A stretch of 64,000 bases of DNA, from NCBI GenBank assembly GCA_017537025.1, contig JAFWCB010000005.1, positions 836,104 through 900,103 on the forward strand, in the 5' to 3' direction. Positions 10,504 through 18,816 of the stretch are shown here, piece after piece. Position numbers and translations under genes: made by a program. This DNA comes from Sediminibacterium sp. (GTDB lineage: Bacteria > Bacteroidota > Bacteroidia > Chitinophagales > Chitinophagaceae). Position 1 is the first letter of the stretch. The number at the start of each line of letters is the position of its first letter. The notes beneath the pieces were generated by a model that was not told where the DNA came from, searched no databases, and was given only the letters and a program-made list of their open reading frames with translations.

Positions 10504-11600
10504 TGTTAGTGTACAAAAAAAATCTTCTTTTAATGGGCCTGTTATTATTAGGAATAGCTCAGGCACAGGATACCCATAATGATCTATTACGCGGCACTTG
10601 GATAACGAATGTAGCCAGTGAAGCGATGCTTAGCAAAGAAAAGGTGCAGGAAACAGTTGCTAATTGTAAGAAAAATAAACTGACAGATATTTTTGTTGTG
10701 GTATGGAATAATGGAGTAACCATGTATCCTAGTGAAGTGAACAAAAAATATATTGGTATTAAACAATCGCCGGTATATAAAGGTTTTGATCCCTTAGCTG
10801 CTTTTGTAGCGGAAGGACATAAGGCCGGATTAAAAGTGCATGCTTGGTTTGAATTCGGTTTTTCTTATGCCTATAAAGACTCCACAAATAAAGGATGGGT
10901 ACAGAAATATCCTCAATGGGCCGGTAGAAATGCAAAAGGTGAACTCTTACAGAAAAATGGTTTTTTTTGGTGGAATGCCATCAACCCCGAAGTACAGCAA
11001 TTACTTACCGAACTTGTGTTAGAAGTAGTAAAGAATTATAAAGTAGATGGTGTGCAGGGAGACGATCGCTTACCGGCTATGCCAGCAGAAGGCGGTTATG
11101 ATAATTATACCATCGCTTTATATAAAAAAGAACATAACGGTGCCGCACCTCCTGCTAATGCAAAAGACAGCGCATTTATAAACTGGAAAGCCGGTAAGCT
11201 TAATACATTTGGGAAAACTTTATACGCTGCTGTAAAGAAAACAAGGAAAGAATGTTTGGTAACTTGGGCGCCAAGTTTATACCCATGGAGTAAGGAACAG
11301 TATTTGCAAGACTGGCCTGCATGGGTAGCCGGTGGTTATGCAGATATGGTATTCCCTCAATTGTACAGATATGATATTAAAGCCTATGAGAGAATTTTAA
11401 AAGAATTGGATGCTATTGTACCGCCATCTTATAAAAACAAAGTATTTCCGGGTATATTAACTTCTTTAGGTGATGGATATCGTGTAAAACCTGAGTTACT
11501 GCAACAGATGATGGAACTAAACCGCAAGCACGGATTTAAAGGAGAAGTATGGTTTTATTACGAGAGCTTCCGTAACTTACCTGTAACACCGTATCAATAA
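10503..11600 (+). CDS. GHL10 (DigH/YddW-like) glycosyl hydrolase, exported paralogue
   Basis: This 365-residue protein has a cleavable signal peptide (ending GIAQA-QD near residue 21) rather than the lipoprotein signal of its paralogue at 7004-8191. It shares RGTWITNVAS, HAWFEFGFSYAY and VDGVQGDDRLPAMPAEGGYDNYT with it. Family members include the E. coli denuded-peptidoglycan hydrolase DigH. The start overlaps the DUF4434 stop, and its own stop overlaps the next start (TAATG), so the operon is translationally coupled. A cell-wall glycan substrate is inferred from context. Confidence 0.85.
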   Translation: MLVYKKNLLLMGLLLLGIAQAQDTHNDLLRGTWITNVASEAMLSKEKVQETVANCKKNKLTDIFVVVWNNGVTMYPSEVNKKYIGIKQSPVYKGFDPLAAFVAEGHKAGLKVHAWFEFGFSYAYKDSTNKGWVQKYPQWAGRNAKGELLQKNGFFWWNAINPEVQQLLTELVLEVVKNYKVDGVQGDDRLPAMPAEGGYDNYTIALYKKEHNGAAPPANAKDSAFINWKAGKLNTFGKTLYAAVKKTRKECLVTWAPSLYPWSKEQYLQDWPAWVAGGYADMVFPQLYRYDIKAYERILKELDAIVPPSYKNKVFPGILTSLGDGYRVKPELLQQMMELNRKHGFKGEVWFYYESFRNLPVTPYQ

Positions 11601-12748
11601 TGCGTACGATTTTTCTTTTTGTTTTCTGTCTTAGTAATCTTATTAGAAGCAATGCGCAGATAACCGGCTTTGAATTTGCTTCCGCCATAAAGCGAGAGGA
11701 ACAAGAAAAGAAATTACGATCTATCGTTGACAAAACAATTATGCAGCCGTTTTCCAGTGCAACTTATGCTAGTTGGAAAAGTGCTTGTTGGGCTATGGAA
11801 TTGATGCTGTATAAACCGGCTAATTATGAAAATAGCATACCCGACCTGTTAAAAGGATTTGCAGATTACGATGCCAACATGCAGTGGATATTGTTGCAAA
11901 ATATATTCACCTTATTTCCAAAAAAGTTTGCAAATGAAATAGAAGCTTCATGGGTATTTGCAAAAACAAATAAAATTAAAGCAGCTATAGCGGCTTATTT
12001 ACAAACTGCCGATAAATCAATTAATCTACATAAGCAGGATCCATTTTTTGAATCAGATTATTATCAAGCGTTCACAAATTATTATCATCCAAAAAATAGT
12101 ATCAAATTTTCTGAGCATGATTTTCTGCATAAATCTTTTTTGCCCAATGAAAACATACTCATCAGTTTTCAGCATCGCAATAGAGATAAACCGGGGTACT
12201 TAATGATTCGCAAAGCAGATGGAAATTGGTTATGTGATAGTAGTGGTAAACCGTATCGTTTTACCCAATTAGCCAGATCAATTACCAATATGCCTTTTTT
12301 TCTAACGAATGGAAATACACCACAAGGTTTATATAAGATAATTGGTTTTGATAATTCTACCAACGCCTGGATCGGACCAACCACCAATTTACAAATTGTA
12401 TTGCCTTTTGAAAAAGAAGTAAATACCCCCTTTTTTACCGATACTACGAATGCGAAAGAAGTATATGCAAAGCTTCTAACTCCTTTTGCCACCTCGCCTG
12501 CCCTATGGGAATCCTTTGATGCAGGTCGTTTAGGCCGATCGGAAATTATTGCACATGGAACCACTATCCCGGAAAAATTTTATGTAAATCAACTTTATTA
12601 TCCTTGTACTCCTTCTTTGGGTTGTTTATGTAGCCCCGAAATATGGGATAAAAGCGGAAAGCTAGTATCCAGTGTTCAACAACAATGGATACTGCTTGTT
12701 CAGCAACTTCCCGCTACACCCACCTGGTTATTGGTGGTTGATTTATAA
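11600..12748 (+). CDS. Divergent L,D-transpeptidase (YkuD)-like exported protein
   Basis: The 382-residue protein has a signal peptide ending near NAQ (residue 20). The C-terminal third shows a His in IIAHGTT (H319) and, 20 residues later, SLGCLC (S339, C342, C344), which resembles the YkuD catalytic pattern HG...S-x-G-C-x-R with the usual Arg replaced by Cys. The N-terminal 200 residues are helical and unrecognised. It is the last gene of the AmpG-like/DUF4434/GHL10 operon. L,D-transpeptidases act on peptidoglycan peptides, which fits the neighbours. Family membership is inferred from motif only. Confidence 0.55.
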   Translation: MRTIFLFVFCLSNLIRSNAQITGFEFASAIKREEQEKKLRSIVDKTIMQPFSSATYASWKSACWAMELMLYKPANYENSIPDLLKGFADYDANMQWILLQNIFTLFPKKFANEIEASWVFAKTNKIKAAIAAYLQTADKSINLHKQDPFFESDYYQAFTNYYHPKNSIKFSEHDFLHKSFLPNENILISFQHRNRDKPGYLMIRKADGNWLCDSSGKPYRFTQLARSITNMPFFLTNGNTPQGLYKIIGFDNSTNAWIGPTTNLQIVLPFEKEVNTPFFTDTTNAKEVYAKLLTPFATSPALWESFDAGRLGRSEIIAHGTTIPEKFYVNQLYYPCTPSLGCLCSPEIWDKSGKLVSSVQQQWILLVQQLPATPTWLLVVDL

Positions 12749-12757
12749 AAAGCACAC

Positions 12758-13495
12758 CTACTTTTGTTTTCTTAGGTATAGATTACCGTACGTTGAATTT
12801 AACTTATACGCAGGCCCCCTGCCGGTAGTAGCAGTGATAGAAGTATAAAAATCTTTCTCCAATTTATCGGTAACATTCAATTGCATATTAGTATAAATCT
12901 GTCCATATTTCGTAGTAGCACTTACTGAGCCTACCTGTGGTTCTTGAATAGATGCGTCTATACCTCCATAAGTTGCATTCACGGTTATGGGGCCATTAAA
13001 ATTGTTAAGCTCTACAATTCCGTAAGTGGCTTTAACTCCGGTGGTTGTATTCGCGGGCACTTTTATTTCTACTGTTATTTCAATATCAACATTGCTACCC
13101 CAATAGTTTAGATTTGTTTTGCCGTTTTTTTGCATATACTCATTCCAAGCTTCCTTAGTTCTGAAAGTAAGTTTATCCTTACTATTTTTTTCTTGCACGG
13201 TATACACGCGGGGTAGTTTATCAAAATCTTTTATCTTACCGGTGATCGTGATAGCATCATTTTCTTTTTTTTCTTCCAACACAAATGCATCATTATTATC
13301 GCCACCATTAATACTTACAGATGCGGTAATGGCCACTTCATTTTTATCCCATGTACTGAATTTGATAACTTTTGGGAAATCGAAATTGAAGTTTATTTCT
13401 TTGGCTGCTGCGGTAGATATGCTTCTATTCACAATAGTTTGGGCATGGAGCGAGCTTATTAGCATGCATAAGCATGCTAGTAATATTGTTTTCAT
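12758..13495 (-). CDS. DUF4097-like exported beta-repeat protein
   Basis: The 245-residue protein has a signal peptide (SSLHA-QT, about residue 19). Short beta-strand repeats with TYG-type turns occur at VKATYGIV, NATYGGID and TTKYGQIY, as in DUF4097/putative adhesin proteins. It is the last gene of an operon starting with an ECF sigma factor, after a tandem paralogue ending 17 bp upstream. Such proteins often accompany sigma/anti-sigma pairs in Bacteroidota. Their function is unproven; an envelope-stress output is an inference. Confidence 0.7.
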   Translation of the reverse strand: MKTILLACLCMLISSLHAQTIVNRSISTAAAKEINFNFDFPKVIKFSTWDKNEVAITASVSINGGDNNDAFVLEEKKENDAITITGKIKDFDKLPRVYTVQEKNSKDKLTFRTKEAWNEYMQKNGKTNLNYWGSNVDIEITVEIKVPANTTTGVKATYGIVELNNFNGPITVNATYGGIDASIQEPQVGSVSATTKYGQIYTNMQLNVTDKLEKDFYTSITATTGRGPAYKLNSTYGNLYLRKQK

Positions 13496-13512
13496 ACAAA
13501 AAATTTAATGTG

Positions 13513-14280
13513 TTATTTTTTGCGGAGATAAATTTTACCCCAGTTAGATTTTAGGGAGATATCGGTACCGCCGCCATTGAGTTTACCTTTCACAGAACTA
13601 CTGCCATAGCGAACCATTTCATCTGTTTTCTCAATATCGAATTTAAAATCGGAAGCCGCATAAATATCGCCATAAGGAGTACTCAAACTCATATTGGCTT
13701 TTAGTGTGGTAGGCATAGTTACATCTACTCTACCATAAACAGAAACAATCGATATAGGACCTTTAACAGTATTACCTAGTTCTGCGTCAATTTGTCCATA
13801 AATAGTTTTAACAGTCATCGGTCCGGTTACATTATCTAAATCAATATCATTATAAGTACATGATACCTCAATTTCATTTTCAATGTTTTTGAATTTTACT
13901 TTTGAATGATTCATTACTTTATCGTGCTGGAAGAAAACAGTAATTCCTTTTGGTACTTTTATAACAAGCTTGTTTGGATCTTTTCTTCCAACCTGGCGAA
14001 TTTCTACAGTACCTGCTTTTTCGGTAACATTCACGCCCAAACCGGTATTATCATCCAAGCCATTACCACTGATAACGCGTAATCCTTTGGCACGATCATC
14101 TTCCTCATCTCTGCCAGAAGTGTTGCTGATAATAATTTCGTTACCATTATAACCTTCGATGGTGGCGCCGCTTAGATAAATGCTAAGCTTACCGGAGCTT
14201 TTGTTGATTTTAAATTCTTGTGCGGTACTTAGTAAACTCATGCAGAACAGGGCTGCAACAATGGTGATTATTTTTTTCAT
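13513..14280 (-). CDS. DUF4097-like exported beta-repeat protein, tandem paralogue
   Basis: The 255-residue protein has a signal peptide ending about STAQ (residue 21). It has regular short strands with SYG/IYG/VYG/PYG turns (KTIYGQID, SVYGRVD, TPYGDIY) and ends in KIYLRKK, which resembles the YLRKQK end of the neighbour at 12758-13495. This supports a tandem duplication. It lies 56 bp downstream of the HEAT-repeat anti-sigma-like gene. Function unknown. Confidence 0.7.
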   Translation of the reverse strand: MKKIITIVAALFCMSLLSTAQEFKINKSSGKLSIYLSGATIEGYNGNEIIISNTSGRDEEDDRAKGLRVISGNGLDDNTGLGVNVTEKAGTVEIRQVGRKDPNKLVIKVPKGITVFFQHDKVMNHSKVKFKNIENEIEVSCTYNDIDLDNVTGPMTVKTIYGQIDAELGNTVKGPISIVSVYGRVDVTMPTTLKANMSLSTPYGDIYAASDFKFDIEKTDEMVRYGSSSVKGKLNGGGTDISLKSNWGKIYLRKK

Positions 14281-14336
14281 GATTTTTTTTATTTGATGGA
14301 TGGATGGGCAAGCTGTGCACCGCTGCTCATCGGGGG

Positions 14337-15197
14337 TTATAAACTATATTTTAGTAAACTACTGTATGCCTGATCTTTTACGGGTTTTGTGGTATTGCCA
14401 TCTTCTGCAATTTTCTTAAGTTCATTGGCAATAGACGTGTTTCTAAATTTGGTAAGCATTTCTATGAGTGCAATTTGTACCACAGGGTCTTTTTGTTTAC
14501 TCATAGCGGCTACTAATTGTTTTTTTACGTAGGGCTCTCGATAATATTTTCCTAAAGACTCTAAAGCGGCTAAGCGAACATTGCTATTCGGATCATTATT
14601 CATGGTTTTAACCAATACCTCAATAATATCCCGATCTACTTTTTTCATTTCCATTATTTCACTCACGGCAGCATAGCGGTCAGATGCGGATTCCATATTT
14701 TTTAGACGAAGAGAGACCGTAGACGATAGACCGGAGACCGAAGAAGAGTTTCGAGATGCGAGATTCGGGCTTCGGGTTTCGGAATTCGACTCTTCGACGC
14801 TGCCTACACGTACTTGGTTACGTTGAGATTTGGGTTGGTTATTCACTGGAACTTGTAACTCGTAACTCGTATCCCGCAACTCGTAACTTTTTTTACTAGC
14901 TACTGACCCTTGACTATTGACCATTGACGATTTCACGGTCTCCGGTCTCCGGTCTATGGTCTTATAAACCCCAACCCCCGCTAATAAAATCACCACCGCC
15001 GCTGCAACCCAACGGTAGAATCCCGCATTACGCGGGACAAGCGTAGACGGTAGACGATAGACGGTAGAAGATGGCTCATTGATTTCTTTGGTTCCTCCCA
15101 TTTTGGCCTGAATACGATTAAGTATGTCTGGGTTCGGATTCAACGAATCAAATTCTTCGCGGTGGTCATTTACAAAATTTTCTAATTGATCATGCAT
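14337..15197 (-). CDS. Membrane-anchored anti-sigma-like protein with HEAT repeats
   Basis: The 286-residue product has a short cytoplasmic N-terminus (1-60), one membrane segment (about 62-78), a low-complexity linker (about 82-168), and a C-terminal domain of alpha-helical HEAT-like repeats (172-286). Its start overlaps the end of the ECF sigma gene by 8 bp, which suggests coupled expression and an anti-sigma or sensor role. The linker is encoded by DNA made of short repeated words (see the repeat entry at 14694-15070), which is unusual for a coding region. Confidence 0.65.
   Translation of the reverse strand: MHDQLENFVNDHREEFDSLNPNPDILNRIQAKMGGTKEINEPSSTVYRLPSTLVPRNAGFYRWVAAAVVILLAGVGVYKTIDRRPETVKSSMVNSQGSVASKKSYELRDTSYELQVPVNNQPKSQRNQVRVGSVEESNSETRSPNLASRNSSSVSGLSSTVSLRLKNMESASDRYAAVSEIMEMKKVDRDIIEVLVKTMNNDPNSNVRLAALESLGKYYREPYVKKQLVAAMSKQKDPVVQIALIEMLTKFRNTSIANELKKIAEDGNTTKPVKDQAYSSLLKYSL
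14694..15070. repeat. Degenerate short repeat words inside a coding region
   Basis: Several tandem-like word families follow each other. GTAGAC/GATAGAC units lie at 15043-15070. A TCCCGC-N5-GCGGGA hairpin is at 15021-15037. CCGGTCT units lie at 14935-14963, and TTGAC/ATTGAC units at 14901-14930. CGTAACT units lie at 14853-14888, and TTCGGG/CGAGAT units at about 14752-14782. They encode the linker and flank the membrane segment of the anti-sigma-like protein. Similar words recur at 49666-49684 and about 51380-51410 in this window. Confidence 0.75.
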
Positions 15198-15744
15198 AGT
15201 GCCCTTCTTCTTTGAGTGTTTTCCAAATTTTCGCCTTTGCCCGATGGTATTGTGTTCTCACCGTATTATGTGATATACCCAATAATACCCCTATTTCTTC
15301 CTGTGGCAGTTGCTCAAATAAATAGAGATTTACTACCGTTCTATACCCTTCGGGTAATGCGTTAATGGCTTTTTTTACTGCTTCTACTCTTAGCTCAAAC
15401 CCTGCTTCATCTATCGTTTCATCATCTTGTAAAGAAGGGTCGAGTGCCAATTCTTCGAAACGAATTTTTTTCTTCCGTAAAGAACTAATGGCCTTATTAA
15501 TGGCAATTCGCTTTATCCAGGCTCCAAAACTGCTTCGCTGCTCAAACTGATTGATCTGCTGAAAGGCAATTACAAAGCTCTCCTGCAATAGGTCTTCCGC
15601 CTCGCCGGTGTGTTGCACAATACGAAATATGCTATTGTACAGTTCTTTGGCGTAACGATGATACAATTCGGTAAAAGCCCGGCTATCGCCTTTTTTACCT
15701 CTTTCTACCCATTCTTCGGTTGGTATGACCTTTCCTCTCTCCAA
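15190..15744 (-). CDS. ECF-type RNA polymerase sigma factor
   Basis: The 184-residue protein has the sigma-70 region 2 (FTELYHRYAKELYN... EAEDLLQESFVIAFQ, about 22-60) and region 4 (LPEGYRTVVNLYLFEQL... EEIGVLLGISHNTVRTQYHRAKAKIW, about 130-175). The length is typical. It heads an operon with the HEAT anti-sigma-like gene (8-bp overlap) and two DUF4097-like genes. The likely role is envelope-stress transcription, which is inferred from this arrangement. Confidence 0.93.
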   Translation of the reverse strand: MERGKVIPTEEWVERGKKGDSRAFTELYHRYAKELYNSIFRIVQHTGEAEDLLQESFVIAFQQINQFEQRSSFGAWIKRIAINKAISSLRKKKIRFEELALDPSLQDDETIDEAGFELRVEAVKKAINALPEGYRTVVNLYLFEQLPQEEIGVLLGISHNTVRTQYHRAKAKIWKTLKEEGHYA

Positions 15745-15841
15745 GCAGTGGTGCGCTGTTTAGTATATAATCGCAAGAATAAGCGCTATGTTGCATGCGC
15801 CGAAGCTTTTTTTACAAAATAGTTTTAAGGATATTTGCATT

Positions 15842-16798
15842 ATGAATAAAGCCATAACCGGATTACACCATGTAACAGCCATGGCATCCGACCCTCAAAA
15901 GAATGTAGACTTTTATGCCGGTATTCTCGGATTGAGAATGGTAAAGAAAACCATCAATTTCGATGCCCCGGATGTATATCATTTATATTATGGAGATGAG
16001 GTAGGGAACCCCGGTACTATCATGACTTTTTTCCCCTTCCCGGGTTTGATCAGAGGAAGAAAAGGTAAGGGACAACTAACCGTTACTTCCTTTTCTATAC
16101 CCGAGAACTCGCTTGATTATTGGATGAAGCGACTAACAAAATTTGGTATCACCTATGAACAACCCCAACAAAGATTTGATCATGAAGTGAGTATTTATTT
16201 TGAAGATCATGATGGGTTAGGGGTAGAATTGGTAGCTAATAAAACGGATGAACGTGTTGGGTTTAGTTACGGACAAATTCCTCCTGAACATACCGTGAAA
16301 GGGTTTTATGGCGTGAGCTTAAGTGAAGAAGGGTATGAAAGAACAGCAGGATTGCTTACACAGCAAATGGATCATCAACTCATTGTTGAAAAAGGCAATC
16401 GCTTTCGTTTTTCGGCCAGTGGTAAACCGGGCGATTTTGTAGATGTACTTTGCAACCCCGAAACCATGCGCGGACTTAATGGCGCCGGCACGGTGCATCA
16501 TTTGGCTTTTGCAACACCAACCGACGAAACACAATTATCGTTCAGAGAAAGTATTTTAGGAAAAGGCGTAAACCCTACGCCGGTATTGGATCGGCAATAC
16601 TTCCACTCTATTTATTTTAGAGAACCCGGTGGCGTTTTGTTTGAAGTGGCAACCAGTGATATTGGTTTTGCTATTGATGAAGATAAAGCGCATTTAGGCG
16701 AGGCTATTAAATTACCGCCTTGGGAAGAAGCACATAGAGCTGAGATCGAAAAAGGGCTCCTACCTATCGCCGTACATGCCGATAAATTTATGGACTGA
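15842..16798 (+). CDS. Ring-cleaving dioxygenase of the VOC superfamily, MhqO-like
   Basis: The start is taken at ATG 15842 (MNKAITGLHHVTAM) because that is the family N-terminus; an upstream in-frame ATG at 15788 adds 18 unlikely residues. The 318-residue protein has two VOC modules: GLHHVTAMASDPQKNVDFYAG at 6-26 and GTVHHLAFATP around 215, each with a metal-ligand His. A C-terminal metal Glu lies in PGGVLFEVATS. Relatives such as Bacillus MhqO cleave hydroquinone-type rings. The next gene overlaps its stop (TGATG) and encodes an MhqD-like esterase, so the two form the classic quinone-detoxification pair. Confidence 0.85.
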   Translation: MNKAITGLHHVTAMASDPQKNVDFYAGILGLRMVKKTINFDAPDVYHLYYGDEVGNPGTIMTFFPFPGLIRGRKGKGQLTVTSFSIPENSLDYWMKRLTKFGITYEQPQQRFDHEVSIYFEDHDGLGVELVANKTDERVGFSYGQIPPEHTVKGFYGVSLSEEGYERTAGLLTQQMDHQLIVEKGNRFRFSASGKPGDFVDVLCNPETMRGLNGAGTVHHLAFATPTDETQLSFRESILGKGVNPTPVLDRQYFHSIYFREPGGVLFEVATSDIGFAIDEDKAHLGEAIKLPPWEEAHRAEIEKGLLPIAVHADKFMD

Positions 16799-17409
16799 TG
16801 CACCAATATCAAATAATAGAAAAAGGAAAACCACTCGAGCAAGCCAATAAAGCCATGATATTATTGCATGGCAGAGGTGGAACGGCTGATGGAATTATTG
16901 ATTTAGCCGCAGAATTTTGTGATGAGAATTTTTATATTGCCGCACCACAAGCTACCAATCATACCTGGTATCCATATTCTTTTATGGAAGACGAAAAAAT
17001 GAATGAGCCTTGGCTAAGCAGCGCAGTAGCAACAGTAAAAAAATTAATCGATTCCATTACTAGTACTATAGCGGTAAATAACCTGTTTATTGTTGGCTTT
17101 TCGCAAGGTGCTTGCTTAACACTGGAAGTAGCTACAAGATATGCGGCACCTTATGCAGGAGTAATAGCATTTACGGGCGGGCTTATAGGCAAAGAAATAG
17201 ATGAAACCCGCTATGGGGGTAACTTCGGAGGCGCAAAAGTTTTTATCGGTAATAGTGATCAGGATCCGCATGTACCGGAACAAAGAAGTGTGGATTCAAA
17301 AAACTTAATGGAAAAATTGGGGGCTCATGTTAATTTACAAATTTATCCCGGCATGCCCCATACGATTACAGTAAGAGAAATCAATGATGTGAAAAACTTT
17401 ATGTTTTAA
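16798..17409 (+). CDS. Alpha/beta-hydrolase, MhqD-like carboxylesterase/phospholipase
   Basis: The 203-residue single-domain hydrolase has ILLHGRGGTADGII near residue 21 (oxyanion region), GFSQGACLTLEVA near 99 (nucleophile Ser in G-F-S-Q-G), an Asp in GNSDQDPHVP and a His in GMPHTIT. It is translationally coupled to the MhqO-like dioxygenase. In Bacillus, mhqO and mhqD protect against quinones. The 3' end overlaps the convergent GNAT gene by 11 bp. Confidence 0.85.
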   Translation: MHQYQIIEKGKPLEQANKAMILLHGRGGTADGIIDLAAEFCDENFYIAAPQATNHTWYPYSFMEDEKMNEPWLSSAVATVKKLIDSITSTIAVNNLFIVGFSQGACLTLEVATRYAAPYAGVIAFTGGLIGKEIDETRYGGNFGGAKVFIGNSDQDPHVPEQRSVDSKNLMEKLGAHVNLQIYPGMPHTITVREINDVKNFMF

Positions 17410-17851
17410 TGGTTTTACGCATACAGATACTAGTAGGTACCCCAATATATTGTCCGTAATTATCAATTCTGGTATAACCCGTTCTTTCATAAAGCTTAAC
17501 AGCACTAGGTAAGCGCGTACTCGTTTCCAATATGCAAGATTGATAACCCAGCTCTACTGTCCATTTTTCTAATTCATCTAAAATAGTATTGGCAATTTTT
17601 TGCCCGCGGAAAGAAGACAGTACAAACATGCGTTTTACTTCCATTGTTACAGCATCGTAATGTTTGATAGCCCCAATACCAACCGGCTTCGTATCGATAT
17701 AGGCAATAACCGTATGGTGAATATCAACAGTTTTATTGTAGGTAGAAAAAAAGGCATGATCATCGCCATCAATAATTGCCAGCTCTTTATCAAGCTCGGC
17801 TACTAGAGCTATAAAATCTTTGTGGAGCGCATTAGCGCGGAGTAATTGCAT
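17399..17851 (-). CDS. GNAT-family N-acetyltransferase
   Basis: The 150-residue single-domain GNAT protein has the acetyl-CoA loop in VKRMFVLSSFRGQKIANTIL (about 92-111) and strand/helix pattern to CILETSTRLPSAVKLYERTGY. The substrate is unknown. It is convergent with the MhqD-like gene, overlapping by 11 bp, and is transcribed alone. Confidence 0.85.
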   Translation of the reverse strand: MQLLRANALHKDFIALVAELDKELAIIDGDDHAFFSTYNKTVDIHHTVIAYIDTKPVGIGAIKHYDAVTMEVKRMFVLSSFRGQKIANTILDELEKWTVELGYQSCILETSTRLPSAVKLYERTGYTRIDNYGQYIGVPTSICMRKTIKT

Positions 17852-17877
17852 ATTTCAAAAGTCGGATTTTTTGATTT

Positions 17878-18315
17878 ATGTTGCAATATATGAGCGGAAA
17901 GAAACTCGATATTATTGATAAAGTATTAAACGCTTGTTATGCTTATAACAGCGATGCTTTATTTGTAATGAGTTTAATGCATCAATATGAAGAGAGAGGA
18001 ACGTTGAGTAAAAAACAATTGGAAGGCCTTTTGCACAAAGCACGTAAGGTTCCTGAAATGCCTTCTAATTGGATCGCTACATTAGAAGCTACTATTTTAA
18101 AAATGCATACCAAAGAAAAAGCACCGGCAACAATCAATACTCCTGTATTTGTGCAGGATGAGGAGCTAGGAAAAAAAATGGAAGCGATATTAGCTAAATA
18201 TCCGCAGCACAAGCGGGTAGTTTTTTTATATGCCCGATATAAGAAATTAGAACCCATCAGTGCAGCGGAGAAAACAGAGATAGAGAAATTTTATAAGCTC
18301 TTGATAAAGAATTAA
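17878..18315 (+). CDS. Hypothetical helical protein
   Basis: The 145-residue protein is not recognised. It is predicted mostly helical, charged and without signal peptide or membrane segments. A Met at codon 5 (MSGKKLDIIDKV) is an alternative start. It is divergent from the GNAT gene (26 bp apart) and its stop overlaps the convergent YeeE/YedE gene by 4 bp. Compositional similarity to its neighbours suggests a real gene. Confidence 0.6.
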   Translation: MLQYMSGKKLDIIDKVLNACYAYNSDALFVMSLMHQYEERGTLSKKQLEGLLHKARKVPEMPSNWIATLEATILKMHTKEKAPATINTPVFVQDEELGKKMEAILAKYPQHKRVVFLYARYKKLEPISAAEKTEIEKFYKLLIKN

Positions 18316-18812
18316 TGGGGGAGCTTTTCTCTAATGCTTCCATAAACCCATGTACCGGCAATGGCACTTAGTAATGTAATGATAATTACGGTTGAGCCGA
18401 TGCCAATTTGAGCGTAAAGCGGGCCCGGACAAGCACCGGTTATAGCCCAGCCTAAACCAAATAATAAGCCTCCATATACCTGCCCTTTATTAAAGGCTTT
18501 AGGATGAAAAATAATGGACTCGCCTTGTAGCGTTTTTATCTTGAATTTTTTTATAAGCCATACAGAAATGGCACCGGTAATAACGGCAGAGCCGATAACA
18601 CCATACATATGAAAGGATTGTAAACGAAACATTTCTTGTATGCGAAACCAGCTGATGATTTCAGCTTTCACGAATAATATCCCAAATAGTAAACCTATGA
18701 GGGTATATTTTAATAAATGATACCAAGGCTGTGTAGTTTCACTTTCGTTTATACAAATGGTATCTAAAGAGCGAACTTCAAAATCGGTATTTTTTTCTAT
18801 ACTTTCTGGCAT
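18312..18812 (-). CDS. YeeE/YedE-family sulfur transporter half (PmpB-like)
   Basis: The 166-residue protein has an N-terminal soluble stretch and four hydrophobic segments. It carries LFGLGWAITGACPGPLYAQIG near residue 117, where the GACPGP Cys motif is characteristic of YeeE/YedE (thiosulfate or sulfane-sulfur uptake) proteins. It follows its partner at 18817 by 4 bp. The two halves together make the split form common in Gram-negative bacteria. Confidence 0.85.
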   Translation of the reverse strand: MPESIEKNTDFEVRSLDTICINESETTQPWYHLLKYTLIGLLFGILFVKAEIISWFRIQEMFRLQSFHMYGVIGSAVITGAISVWLIKKFKIKTLQGESIIFHPKAFNKGQVYGGLLFGLGWAITGACPGPLYAQIGIGSTVIIITLLSAIAGTWVYGSIREKLPH

Positions 18813-18816
18813 AAAA

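Noticed and set aside
12169-12564. Long antisense open frame (131 codons) inside the YkuD-like gene
   Set aside because: It overlaps a gene with a signal peptide and motif support, shows no recognisable domain and no sign of its own promoter.
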